The position numbers were made by a program, and so were the translations under genes. The notes under the pieces are model-generated. The model worked only from the letters and a program-made list of their open reading frames with translations, made no database searches and was not told the DNA's origin. A stretch of 55,876 bases of DNA, taken from NCBI RefSeq assembly GCF_000717995.1, contig NZ_JODM01000048.1, positions 1 through 55,876 of the forward strand, in the 5' to 3' direction. Origin of the DNA: Streptomyces violaceorubidus (GTDB lineage: Bacteria; Actinomycetota; Actinomycetes; Streptomycetales; Streptomycetaceae). Positions 1 to 12,000 of this stretch are shown in pieces; within the stretch, counting starts at the first letter, position 1, and each line of letters begins with the position of its first letter.

Positions 1-1
1 A

Positions 2-3000
2 TATTTGGCGCCTTTCGTGTTCGGGGGTACGAAGGGTGCGGAGACGGCGGCGATCACCGCGACGCGGGCCAAGATCCTGGGTTATCTGACGATCTTCCTT
101 CAGCGTGCCAAGGTCCTGCCGACGCTGAGTGAGATGCTGGAGGAGATGTTCACGGCGCTGGCGTCGCGTCTGATCCTGATGGCGTCCGCGGCCCCGGGCC
201 GCAAGCCGCACGGGATCGATGTGAAGGACTTGTTCCTGAACGGTGCGGCCGGTGCTCTGAATTCGGCGTTCGAGCACTTCTTCCAGGGTGGGAAGAAGTT
301 CTTCACGTCGGTTTTCAAGGGCAAGGGGGATCTCGGGCCGGATCTGAACAGGAAGTTCGACCTCTCGAAGAACGCGCCGGTGGTGAATCCGGGCGGGAAG
401 ACGCCGTCGGGTTCCGGGCTGAAGGTCGCGGCGGCGTCGGCGGACCAGACGTTCAACGCCGCGAGTGCGGGTCTGTCGGAGTACTTCACGGGTGCCGCTC
501 TGACGGGTGGGTTCAACCTGATGGACTTCGCGGGCGGTTCGGTCAGTACTGCTTTCATGTCCTCGCTTGCTCTGGGGGCCCAGGGTCTGGGCATCAAGAT
601 GCCGGACCTGTCGTTCTTGAAGAACCTCAACACGGGCCTGTCCGGTCCGTCCGGTGTGTCGAGGAGTTGGGTGCCGGCTGCCGGGGTGGGTGCGGACGCG
701 GGTCCGGCTGTGCCGGGTCCCGGTCCGCAGGTGCCGGGCGGGGTGCCGTTCTCGCCCGGGTCCGCCTCCGGTTCGTCGGTACCGGTGCGTACCGTGTCCG
801 GGATCGACGCCCCGGACACGTCCGTTGTCGGTCCGGGTGCGGGGCAGCCGGTCCCGGCCGGTACCGGCACGGGACAGCCGTCCGCCGGTGCCGGGCAGCC
901 GTCCGTCGGGGCCGGTGCCGGCCAGCCGTCCGCCGGTGCCGGCCAGCCGTCCGTCGGTGCTGGTGCTGGTGCTGGTGCTGTGACGGTTCCGGGCGGTGGG
1001 AGCCAGCCGGTGCGGTCCGTGGGCGGGCACGGCGCGTCCGACGCGGCGTTCGAGGCGCCTGCCGATGACGCTGCGGAGGTGCAGCCGTCGGCCGGGACGG
1101 ACACCGGGGCGCCGCCTCCTGCCGGGGCCCCGGGTGCCGCCGGGTCCGGTGCGCCGCACACCGCGGCGGCGGGGGGCAGAGCCGTCCACGCGGGGGAGGG
1201 CGCCCAGGCGCAGCATCCCAGGAACATTCCGGCCCAGGAGGGCGCCGGCCAGGAGGGTGAGGACGGCACCGCCGCTCACGCTCAGCCCGCGCCCCCTGCG
1301 GTCACCGCTGCGACGGCGGTCTCCGGGACCGGCGCGAACACCGCGTCTCCGACGGGCCAGCTGGCCCCCGCCTCCACCGGCAGCCGGGGCGCGGAACACC
1401 ACCGGGCCGCTGACGGCGACGCTGTTGACGGGGGTCCGGTCCGGCCCGCTCCCAACGACGGGGCGCCGGGCGCGGAGACCGAGGAGACCACCCCCGACGC
1501 GACGACCGCCGCAGGGCATCGCGTCGACGTGTCCGGTGGGGTTCCGACCACGAGGCCTCCTGTCTCCACGCAACCCGGCAACCAGTCGGCCACGGCATCC
1601 GTCTCGACCGTCTCGACGGTCTCGGGCCAGGCGGGCCTCCACCGACCGACCGGCGACGCCGTCGGCCGTGCCGCAGACGCCACCGCCGAGGACGGCACAG
1701 CGGTGCACGACGTACCGGACTCGTCCGAGGCTCCCCGCGCGCCTCTCGCCGAGTCCGGCTCCGCAACAGCCCTTGGCCGTCCGGCATCCGGGCCGCGCAC
1801 GCGGACGGTCGACCGGGCGACCGACACGGTCGAGCAGTCCGAGCAGGCCGAGGGGTCCCCGTCCGTGGCCCCGGAGAAGACCGCCGGGCCCGACGAGGAT
1901 GCCGGCACTCCCGTCCCGATGCCCACCGTGTCCCGGCCCGACACGCAGTCCGGTACGGGCGACACGGACGCCGTGGGCACCGACGACGCCGCCACGGTCG
2001 TCGACACGGTGTCCCACGCGGCCGTCGGCGAGCCGCCGGGCCGACCGGACCCCGACGTCGACGAGCTGGCCGACGCCGAGACCCTGGCCGAAGCCGACGG
2101 GTTCACCGACAGCGGCGAGACGCTGGTGGACACCGACGGGGCGCCCGGCAAGAAGCCCGCGGCCAAGGACGGCCGGGTGGCACCGGAGACCGGTTCGCAG
2201 TGGTCGAAGGACGATATCGAGGCCTGGATCCGCAGCCTGCCCCGCGATGGAGAGCCCAGGCTCCCGCTGCCGGCCACGCCTGAGCCGGTCCGGGCGTTCC
2301 CCTTCTTCGGTGCGAGCCTCGCGAACGCCTCCGGGCGGAATCTGCACCAGGCCCTCGAACTGCTGGGCGTCGCCGGAGCCGACGTGCGACCCGTCTTCGG
2401 AGACTCCCCCGAGGCCGCTCAGGCGCGCGCGGCTGTCGAGCAGGCCGTGCACACCGTCGCCGCCGCGCTCGAGGCGGGAGAACCGGCCAGGGCCCGGACG
2501 GTGGCCGACCAGTTCGCGCGGGTGCGGCGGGCACCCCCCGGCCTGCTGGGTGCGGGACGCGGGCGGCGGGAAGAGCTGCCCGACCAGCCGGGTGAGTATT
2601 CGCGGCAGGAGGTCACGCCGGCCGCGGACATTTTCGGGGGATGGCAGTGGGGAGACGCGTCCAGGACCACCAAGCCCGGTTCCACCGGCTCCGACACCTA
2701 CGGCTGGGGACAGGTGGTCCCGCGCCACGAGGGCACGCCCGCTGACCTCGGCCCGCGTCGAAGGGACGGCGGCGACCTGCCCGGAGTCGGCAGCGGTTTC
2801 GGCGGCGACTACGGCGGCTGGAAGCCCGGACCGCCCGAGGTCTCCAGTGGCATCCCGGGCATCTCGGAGAAGAACAGGGGCAAGCTCCAGCGGGCCAGCC
2901 GCGACCTGAACATCGTGATCGTGACCCGCGAGACCAATGAGTACGCCGCTCAACGGCTTGAGGAGGGAGCGGTCCCCAAACCCCTCGAGGTCAAGGCCAA

Positions 3001-6000
3001 GTCGCTCAACGTCTACGACCTGGCGCTCGAATACAGCTCGACGGAGCCGGCCGGGGGGCAGGTCCGTCGCCGCTTCTCCACCCAGCAGCTCGGCCTGGTC
3101 GCCTTCGTCGACCCGCACAGACCCGAGGACCTGTCCGGCTACGGGCCCGCCGAGCGCGCGAAGATCATGCGGCGCTACGAGAAGCGCAGGGCCGAGTTCG
3201 CCGAGTACGCCGCCGAGATGGAGCGGAAGAAGGACCGCTTCCCCGTCATCGACGGCATCGTCCACCAAGTAGTCGAGGGCGAAGCCGAACCCCGTCCCGT
3301 CACCAGCGACATCGACCTCTTCGACCTGTTCACCCCCACCGGCGGCTCGGATCTGTCACCGCGGTCCTATCGGCACGCCGTCGACCACCTGGTCGCCGCG
3401 GTCACCCCGGTGATGCACAGCCCCGCGGTCCAGTGGAAGACCGAGACCGCCGAAGAGGAAGGGAAACGGCAGGCCCTGATCAGGCCGGTGGAGGAGGGCA
3501 GGGAAACCGCCGGAGTCTTCCACCCGCGCAGGAAGCCGACCGCCGAGCGCAACTTCTCCCGCAAGAACTCGGTGGCGCCCGTGGCGGAGGCCGAGGAGAC
3601 GCTGGAGTTCGCCTTTCCCCGGCCCGGTCACCCCGACGGCGATCAGGAACGCACGGTCCGCGTCAGTGCGCCGCACGGCAACCCCTACCGACTGCTCTTC
3701 GGGGAAGACGGCGGCAGCTCCCCGTCTGACGGCGACGTCGAACACACTGAGGCCCTCCGGTCGCTCGCACGCGTCTGGGGCAAGACGAGCGCGGACCGCA
3801 GGCTGCCGGGAACGGTGCTCACGGCGGTCACCGAGGCGTACCTGGCCCTCGGCGGGTCCGCGCACCACGTGGGCCGGTTCGTGGCACGGCTCGACGAGCA
3901 CGTCGACGACTTCGGTCGGCTGCCCCCGGCGGACCAGCACGTGGCCGTCGTCGCGCAGCGGACGTTGCGTGGCTCCCCGCGGGACGTGGAAGCCGCCATG
4001 GAACGGGCGCGGGCGGCCGGGGTCACCGTGTCCGAGGACGACACCGCCACTCCGGCCGGGGCGAGTGCCGTTCGGGTGGGTACCGCCAGGCTGACAGCGG
4101 CGGACCGGTCGGCGCTGGACCGGGCCGAGGACTTCCTGCGCGGCGTCGATCCCCGGCAGGTGGCCCAGGCGGAGCGCTGGGCGCGGGTCCAAGTGTCCTC
4201 CGACCATACCTGGTACCTCGACGCCACGCACCCGGGTGCCGCCGAACGGCGTGAACTGCTCGCCGCGTTCGTCACCCTGGTGACCCACGGTCGGCTCACC
4301 GGCGACGTGGACGGCACCCGTGCGCTCTCCCTGGAGCTGGCCAGGCGCTACGGGACGCGCCGCACCACGGGCCGGCCCGGCGGGGCCGAGCCGGAGGTGC
4401 GGCCCCCCGGCCCCGAGGACAGCGCGGACGCGGGACCGAGCAGGCACAGCAGGAACTCCCTCGCAGACATGATGGAGCGGCTCCGCGTCGTTTCCGATCT
4501 GCGCCAACCCGACGACGTCGACGAGGAGTTCCGACTTTTCGACGAGGACGACCCGACGTACGACGTGTCCGTCGAGGAGTTGGCGGCGGACGACGTCTCC
4601 GTGGTGGACCTGACGTCAGACGAGGGACCGGCTGACGGGACGCAGCCCCGGGGGGCCGGCGAGGCACGGGTCCCCGAGCCCGGGACCCGGGACGTGCCCG
4701 GTGCGGATCCGCCCCCGTCGCTCACCGACGTGCCCGAGCGGTTCCGGACGCTGATGGAGCCCCTGCGGTTGCACGCCGAGAACGCGACGGACCGTCAGGT
4801 CAAGGACGTGGAAGTCCTCCTCATGGCCAGAGGAGGCGCCGACGGTTTCGTGGAGACGGTCCGCACCGCGAACACCGGGCACGCCTTCCTCGTGGTCCGC
4901 ATCCCCGGACGGGCACGGCCGGTCGCCTTCGGTTTCCGGACCACCGGCGATGTGTCACACGCCGCCCTCGTGACCGGATCGGCGCCCGGCGGTGTCACTC
5001 CGGAAGCACCGGACAGCTTCTACAACTTCAGTACGGAGATCCTGCGCTCGTACCGGGTCAACGCCGACCAGCTCGCCGCGGGCCACGCGTTCGCCACACT
5101 GTACGCCCGGTCGACCTACCGCCTGCGGCGCAACAACTGCGTGGTCTTCGCGACGGGCTTCGTGGAGGCCGTGACCGGCGAGCCCCTGCCCGACGTCACC
5201 CTCAACGCGCCACGATCCCTGATCGAGCAGATGCGCGTCGGCCAGCACCGGGAGTGGGCCGACAACCCCAGGATCCTCGAACTCACTGAGGAGGACAGGG
5301 AGAGCGTGGCGCAGGCCCGGGCCTGGGTGAGCGACCACGAGGCCACCGAGGAGTTCCGCTGGGCCCTGGACCGGGTCCTCATCGACCACCAGCGTCCCGT
5401 GGTGCGCGGCAGGCCCACCGCGACTCAGCAACGCCAGATGAACATGCTGGGTAACTTCGCGCTGCTGGCCGCCCACCGCCGCGGCGTGGCGGGCGAGACG
5501 GCGGCGCTCGACCTGATGCGGGACCTCGGTGTCCGGTACGGCACCTCGCGGCACCACTACTCGCACGCGCAGCTCACCGTCGCCCGCTTCCTGGAGCCCC
5601 TGCGCGCCTACGCGGCCCGTGCGGCCGATCCCTCCGCCGCCGACGCCGAGGTCGTCGTGATGGCGCGCTCCGACGGCAAACCCTCCATCGCCGTGCAGAT
5701 CCCCGGCCGCCCGCGGGTGATCGGTTTCCGGTTCGGCGTGGAGCGGGTCCGCAAGGACGCCGTCTGGGGGGAGAGCCGAGACGGCGGAGTCTTCGTCGAA
5801 CCCTCCGACCTGATGTACGACCCGGACGTCGAGGTGCTCGCCTCCTATCCCGTCAGCGCCTTCCAGCTCCTTGCGGGACACGACTACGCGCTGCGCAATC
5901 TCGCGACCTCCTACCGCAAGCACCTGCACAACTCCGTCACCTTCACCCGAGGGTTCCTGGGACAACTGCTCGGCGCCGACCCGGTCCGCGCCCACTTCAC

Positions 6001-9000
6001 GGCGCTGCAGGCGTCGGCGTCGGCGACCGACTACGTCGGGCTGGCGCGCAAGGTGTACCTGCCCACCACCGAGGACTTCATGGAGGCGATGCGTGCGCAG
6101 CTGAACGACGCCTGGGCCACCGGGCTCTCCCCGGTGCCCGCACTGTCCGAGCGGGACACCCGCGCGCTCACGGAGGCCCGCCGGCCGGGCACGCACAGCG
6201 AAGCGGAGATCACCGCTTCGCTCTCCTGGGCGGCGGTGCGCCTGGCCCTCGACCACCAGCGGCCCTCTCCCCGGCGGCAGCCGCACGCGATCCTCACCGC
6301 CAAGGTGGCCCTGCTGGAGTCGTTCCAGCACCTGATAGCCGCGCAATACCGCTCCGAGGGAGAGCAGGCGGCCCGCCTGCTCTCCTGGCGGCTGGGCCTC
6401 GACTACGGCACCTGGCGGCCGACGGACATGCTGCCTCCCCGGCTTGCCGTGTCCCGCCCTCCACAGGCTGCCGTCCGGCCACAGACGTCCGAGACTCCCG
6501 ACCGGGCTGCCGCAGAAGGCGATCGTGCTGCGAGCGCCGCTGCCCAGCGGTACCTCTGGATCGACGGCGCGTGGCGATCGGCGACCGCGGAGCGCGGCTT
6601 CCACCGGTTCGCCACCGCCCAGGGCGGAACCGTGTACATCAGTGACACCCAGATCGACCACGGCGTGGTCAGACCGGAGGTGGCGGCGCGGGTGACCGCG
6701 TTCACCACAGGCGGACTGCCCGTCTTCCATCCGCACCGGCTTCCGGTGACACGACACGACTACGAGGGCGAACCGGTCATCCTCGTCCCCCTCGGACTGG
6801 AGGAGTTCCCGCGGCCCGACGACGTCGACTCCAGCGCCTTCGTCGTGCTCTCCACGACGCCCGAGGCCGCCGCTCAGCGGTTCCGCACGTCACCTGCGGC
6901 GCCGGCCGATGCCGAGGTCGCGGTGATCGCAGAGTCGCTCGCCACCCCCGACCAGACGATCGCCGTCCTCGACGCGGCGACCGTCCACGTCCAGGGGCCG
7001 GCCCTCCTCACGCTGACCGGCCGCCCGCCGGTCACCGCCCCCGCACGCACCCGTCCCCTTCAGAATGACGTCATCATCAGGACGGCCCAGGTCAGCAGCG
7101 ACCCCTACCAGAAGGTGCTGCGGGACGCACTCGGCAAGAGCGGACTGACCACGGCACAGCGGGGCCGCCTCCAGGCCGTCCTCGACACCCACACGGAGCC
7201 GGCACGGTCGGCGTCCGCGCCGGACTCCGGGACGGACGCCGACGGGACGGACGGCTCCTCGACGGGCGGCACGTCGGCCGGCGAAGCACCCGGGCGGGCC
7301 GGAAGGCGCGTACGGTTCGTCGACGGCACCCGCCCCGGACCCGTGACGGAGGCACCCGTACTCACCCTCGACGCGCAGCTCGACACGGGCCGGCCCGCCC
7401 GCATCGATCACTCGCTGCCCGCGCCGCCCGCGCACGGCCGGCGCGTGGTGTTCAGTGACGGCAGCGAACTGCCGGTCTACGTGACGGGCGACGGGGACCC
7501 GGAGGTCGTCAGAGGTGCCTACGGGCACGCGCACGTCACGCTCCGCAACGCGGGCGGAGTCGTCGAGGAGGTCGCCGCTCGGACCGGCCTGTCCCGCACG
7601 GAGGAGGGTACCGGTCAGGGCCGCGTGCTGGACGACCTGCTGCGCACCCTGCGCGACACCCCGTCGGTGTTCCACGGCGAGGGGTACCGGTCACCGGTGT
7701 TCCTCGACCGGCACGGCCGCCCGCGCGTCCTGCACGTCACCACCCGGCCGCACGAGAACTGGGAGCGCTTCGCCGACGGCTTCGGCGATCCGTTCAAGTT
7801 CGACATGGCGCAGCGCAGCCAGGTCTCCGTCGGGGGCAACGTCCTGCAGAGTTCCTCCCGGCGCGTGGCTCCCTCGTTCGGACTCGGCCCCGGCCCCGGC
7901 AGCATGGGGGCGGTGGTCCGGGTCGGCGCGGGCCTGGGGATGACGAAGTCGTACGACTACGCCCTCTACGACCAGACCCTGCAGCAGAGCGAGACCCGGT
8001 CCCAGGAGGCCTCGCATCTGCATCTGGCCGACGTGCACTACGAGGTCCACGTCGTCAGCCCGGACCACAAGGCGACGGACGAGACCTTCCCCGGCGAGAG
8101 CCACTTCTCCTTCGCCGTGCGCTCCGGTCTGACCGTCCGCCTGCCGGACAGCATCACCCTGCCGAGCACAGGCGACTGGGCTCCACGCGTCTTGCGGTTC
8201 GCCCCGGACGCCCAGGTCCGCTTCACCCGTACCGAGGAGTTCGGCCCGGTCGGTCCGCTCCGCGCCTGGGCCCTCGACCGGATCGGGGTCAGGGCGGGCG
8301 ATCCGGCCTACGAGACGATCAGCACGTTCTTCACCCCGGAGAACTTCCAGTTGATCGCCCAGCGGGCGGCCCAGGGCCCCGTGCCGACCGGCTCGCTGCG
8401 CGGCGAGGAGGGTCGGCGCCCGCTCGGCGCGTTCGTCGTCGACCGGATCGTCCCGGTGCAGGGCCTGCTGTTCAACGAGACGACCGCAGCGGAGATGCGG
8501 TACACCGTGCAGCAGGCGGTGCGCAACGAGCAGGTGATCGGCAGGGCCTTCGCGCAGCAGGTCTTCGGCAGCGCCGGGCCCGGCATCACCCTCGACGACT
8601 TCTTCGGCGGACCGGCGGGCCTGCGGGTCCTGCTGGCCCTGTACCTTCGGCACGCCCGGTCCAGCACGAAGGCGCACGCGTTCGGAGGCACCGCGAGCCG
8701 CAAGATCGCGGGACAGGTCAAGAACACCCCCACCGAGCTGTACATCGTCTTCAAGGACGTGTACGTACGCCTGACGGGCGACGCGAAGCCCACCAAGTTC
8801 CGGGTGTGGAGCCTCGACCGGCTGCCGCGCGGGGAGGCCCGCAGGCTCGCCGGGTGGGACGACGGCACCACGCGCTCGTCCGGCGACGGTGGTGCGCCGG
8901 TGCCGCCCGAGTACCTGAAGCGGGACCGTCCGGTCGTCCTGGGCATGAGCCGCCCCGAGGCGCTGCTCTTCGCCACCGAGCCGTCGGACGCCGGGGGCGC

Positions 9001-12000
9001 ATCGGACGCCGTGGACACCTCGGACGGCGCCGCGGCCGCATCGGACGCCGTGGTCGCTGCGGACGAGCCCGCCGCCGACGTTCCGCAGCCGACCCCGCTG
9101 CAGGTCTTCGTCGACCGTGTCATCGAGGAGGCCGCCGTCCGGTACCCGGACATGATCGCGCCGCTGAGCGCGCTGGGCGCACCGCCTGCCCGCGGCCGGA
9201 TGAGGCCGCCGGAGGTGCTGACAGGAGAGATCGAACGGTACGAGCTGAAGCTGCAGAACACCCTCACCGTCCTCAACGCGCTGTCCCCCGACGCCGTCCT
9301 CTCGAACCTTGAGACCCTGGCCACCACGGGTGTGCACTTGGCGATGGTCGCGCCCGGCCCCGGCCCCGGCCGCCTCAGCCGGGCCCACCGGTACATCAGG
9401 ATCAGCGCGGAACTGACCGATCTGCGGCACGAGGGTGTGCAGGACGACCGCCTGCTGCGCCTGGGCACCACGGCAACCGCACGACTGGACTCGGCGCGCA
9501 ACGTGGTGCACACGGACGAGTTCGGAGCCGACCTCACCCTCGGGGTGCGGGACAGCAACACGGACCACCTCAACATGCCGAGGAACATCGGCTACCTCGG
9601 CGTCGGGCCGCGCAGACTGCTCAGCACCGGCCGCCGCACCGGCTACGGCTCCACGGCGTCGTACGAGACGCTGCACATCGGCAGGTCCGTCTCCCAGCTG
9701 TACTCCTACCTCCTCACCCTGAACGTGGAGATCGGCGGATACTGGCGCCTGCGCAGCCTGTTCAGGGGGGCCCTCTCAGGGGGGCTGCTCAGCACCCAGC
9801 GCTTCGTGGTGCTCGAGCCGAAGACGATTCTGGTCGGCGGCGAGACGACCGGGCGCGTCCTGCTGGCGGTGTCCGACGAGCACACCACCTCAGGCCCCGC
9901 CTCCGCCTCCGCCTCCGCCTCCATCTCGGGCTCCGTCTCCGTCCAGGACCCGGCGACGGAGCCGGGCGGACCCTCGGACCCGGGACCGGAGGCACCGTCG
10001 GACCAGGCGCTGGACCGCCCGTACGGGCCGAGCGGAGGCGTGCAGCCGAGGAACCTGCCGCACGCGGGGTCGGTCCGGCGCTGGGTTCCGGGAGCGGATC
10101 GTCTGCCGGGAGCGGAGCGGCCGGAGCCGCATGTCACCAGGCTGACCGCTCAGGCGGCCAGGAAGCTCATCACCGCATCCCAGACCGACGACCCCGCCCT
10201 GCCCTTCGACGACCTGCCGTTCCACGTCCTGGGAGTGGGGGCGTACCCCGAGCTGACCGAGGCCGCCGCCGCGGCTCTGAGGGAGGCGTCCCAGGGGTCC
10301 TGGCACGTCAGTGAGCCCGGCGCGCCCGCGTACGAGGCGGCGTTGAGGTCGCTGCTGTCGCAGTACCTGACGGCCAACCATGACCAGTCCACGAGTGCGG
10401 TCGGCCACTCCGTCAACGGTCTCTTCGGCGCGGGGCCCTACCTGGACCGGCGTGGCGTGCTGGTTCACCGGCTGCGGGTGGAGAACCCGAGGGTGGTGTC
10501 GGACCCGGTGGAGCTCGAGATCGAGCAGACGCTTGGTGCCGACACCCTGACCTCGGGCACGCTGGTGCACATCAACGGTGTCGTCTGGGGTCTGGCACTG
10601 TCGTTCTGGCATGTCCACGATACCGGCCCCGGCGTCTACGGGGCCTACGGCGGACTCGCCAGCAGGACCATGTCGTCGATCGTGTCCGGCTCGGTCGCAC
10701 GCTCGGCCCTGGAGGATGTCAACGCGACCATCACGGGCCCTCAGGTCATGGTGGCCGGGGACACCGTTCATGAGGTCGCCGCGCACGTCAACGCGGATGG
10801 GCTGCTCCGGCCCCTGCACACCTTGCTCACCCTGCACCGTGACCACTGGGCGGCCCAGCGGCTGACCGTCCCCTCCGGCTGGTACGGCCACGTCTCCGAG
10901 AAGACGGCCCACCGTCTGGGCCTCCTCGACGACCATCTGGGCGAGGTGCCGCTCTACACCGACCGTCGCTGGGAGCCGCTTCTGCCCGGTGAACCGCTCG
11001 GGGTACACCCCGTCAACAGCCTCCACACCGGCGCCGTGCTCGCCGAGTTCGAACGCAAGCTGCGGGCCGCCGGAGTGGGCCAGACCGGCAGGGAGCGAGT
11101 GCGGTCCCTCGTCGGTTCCCGGGCCGTACTGGCGCTGCGCGGTCAGATGTCCTCGACGGGCAAACACACACAGGTGCGCACCAGCGTGTCCGTCACCCGG
11201 ATCAGCCTCGGGGGCAACACGACGGTCGAGATCAGGCTGGTGCCCGGCACGCCGCGATTCGACGGCCTCGGGCACGGCAACATCCTCAGGGTCGGCCGGC
11301 AGGGCACCGAGACCGGCGAACGCAGTTCCGGCAAGATCAGGAACTGGTCCCTCGCGGTGGCCGTGGCCCACAACGTCCGCACCGGTCATGGTCTGTTCCG
11401 GGCCTCCGGTCCCAGTTTCATCGAGCGTGGCACCAGTACCCGCCAGAGCGCGAACAGCCGGACCGAGGCGCGCCTGACGGGAAGGGTGATCACGCTCGAC
11501 GAGCCGTACACCGAGCAATCCACGCCGTACGAACTCCACCTCTCCTTCGACCGCGGTGACGGCAAAGCGCCCGTCGAGCACTTCGGCCCGGTCGGGAGCA
11601 TCCGTGACCAGGTCCCGATGAGCCTGAGCCTGCCGGTCGGGGACGCCGTGTCCGCGCCCGCCTCCGGTGCCCCGCCCCCTTCCGACGACGTTGCGAGCAC
11701 CCTGGACGGGTCAGAGGCCGCGGACGACTCCCTGGGCGCGCCGCGCCCGACGCCGCCGGAGCGGGTGGTCACGGTGTGGTCCCCTGCGGAAGTCACCCGC
11801 GAGACCGTCGAGGAGTGGCGCGCCCGCGGTGTGCCCGGTGGGCAGCCCTTCACTCCTCCCGAGACGGGCTGGTTCCCCGGGCGGGTCACCGGCCTGGACG
11901 TCATCGAGGAAGCCGCGGCCGTGGCCGTCGCCCGGGCCTACGGCACCCGGACCGGTCTCGCCACAGGGCAGCGGGCGAGCGGTGCGGAACTGGACAGGGC

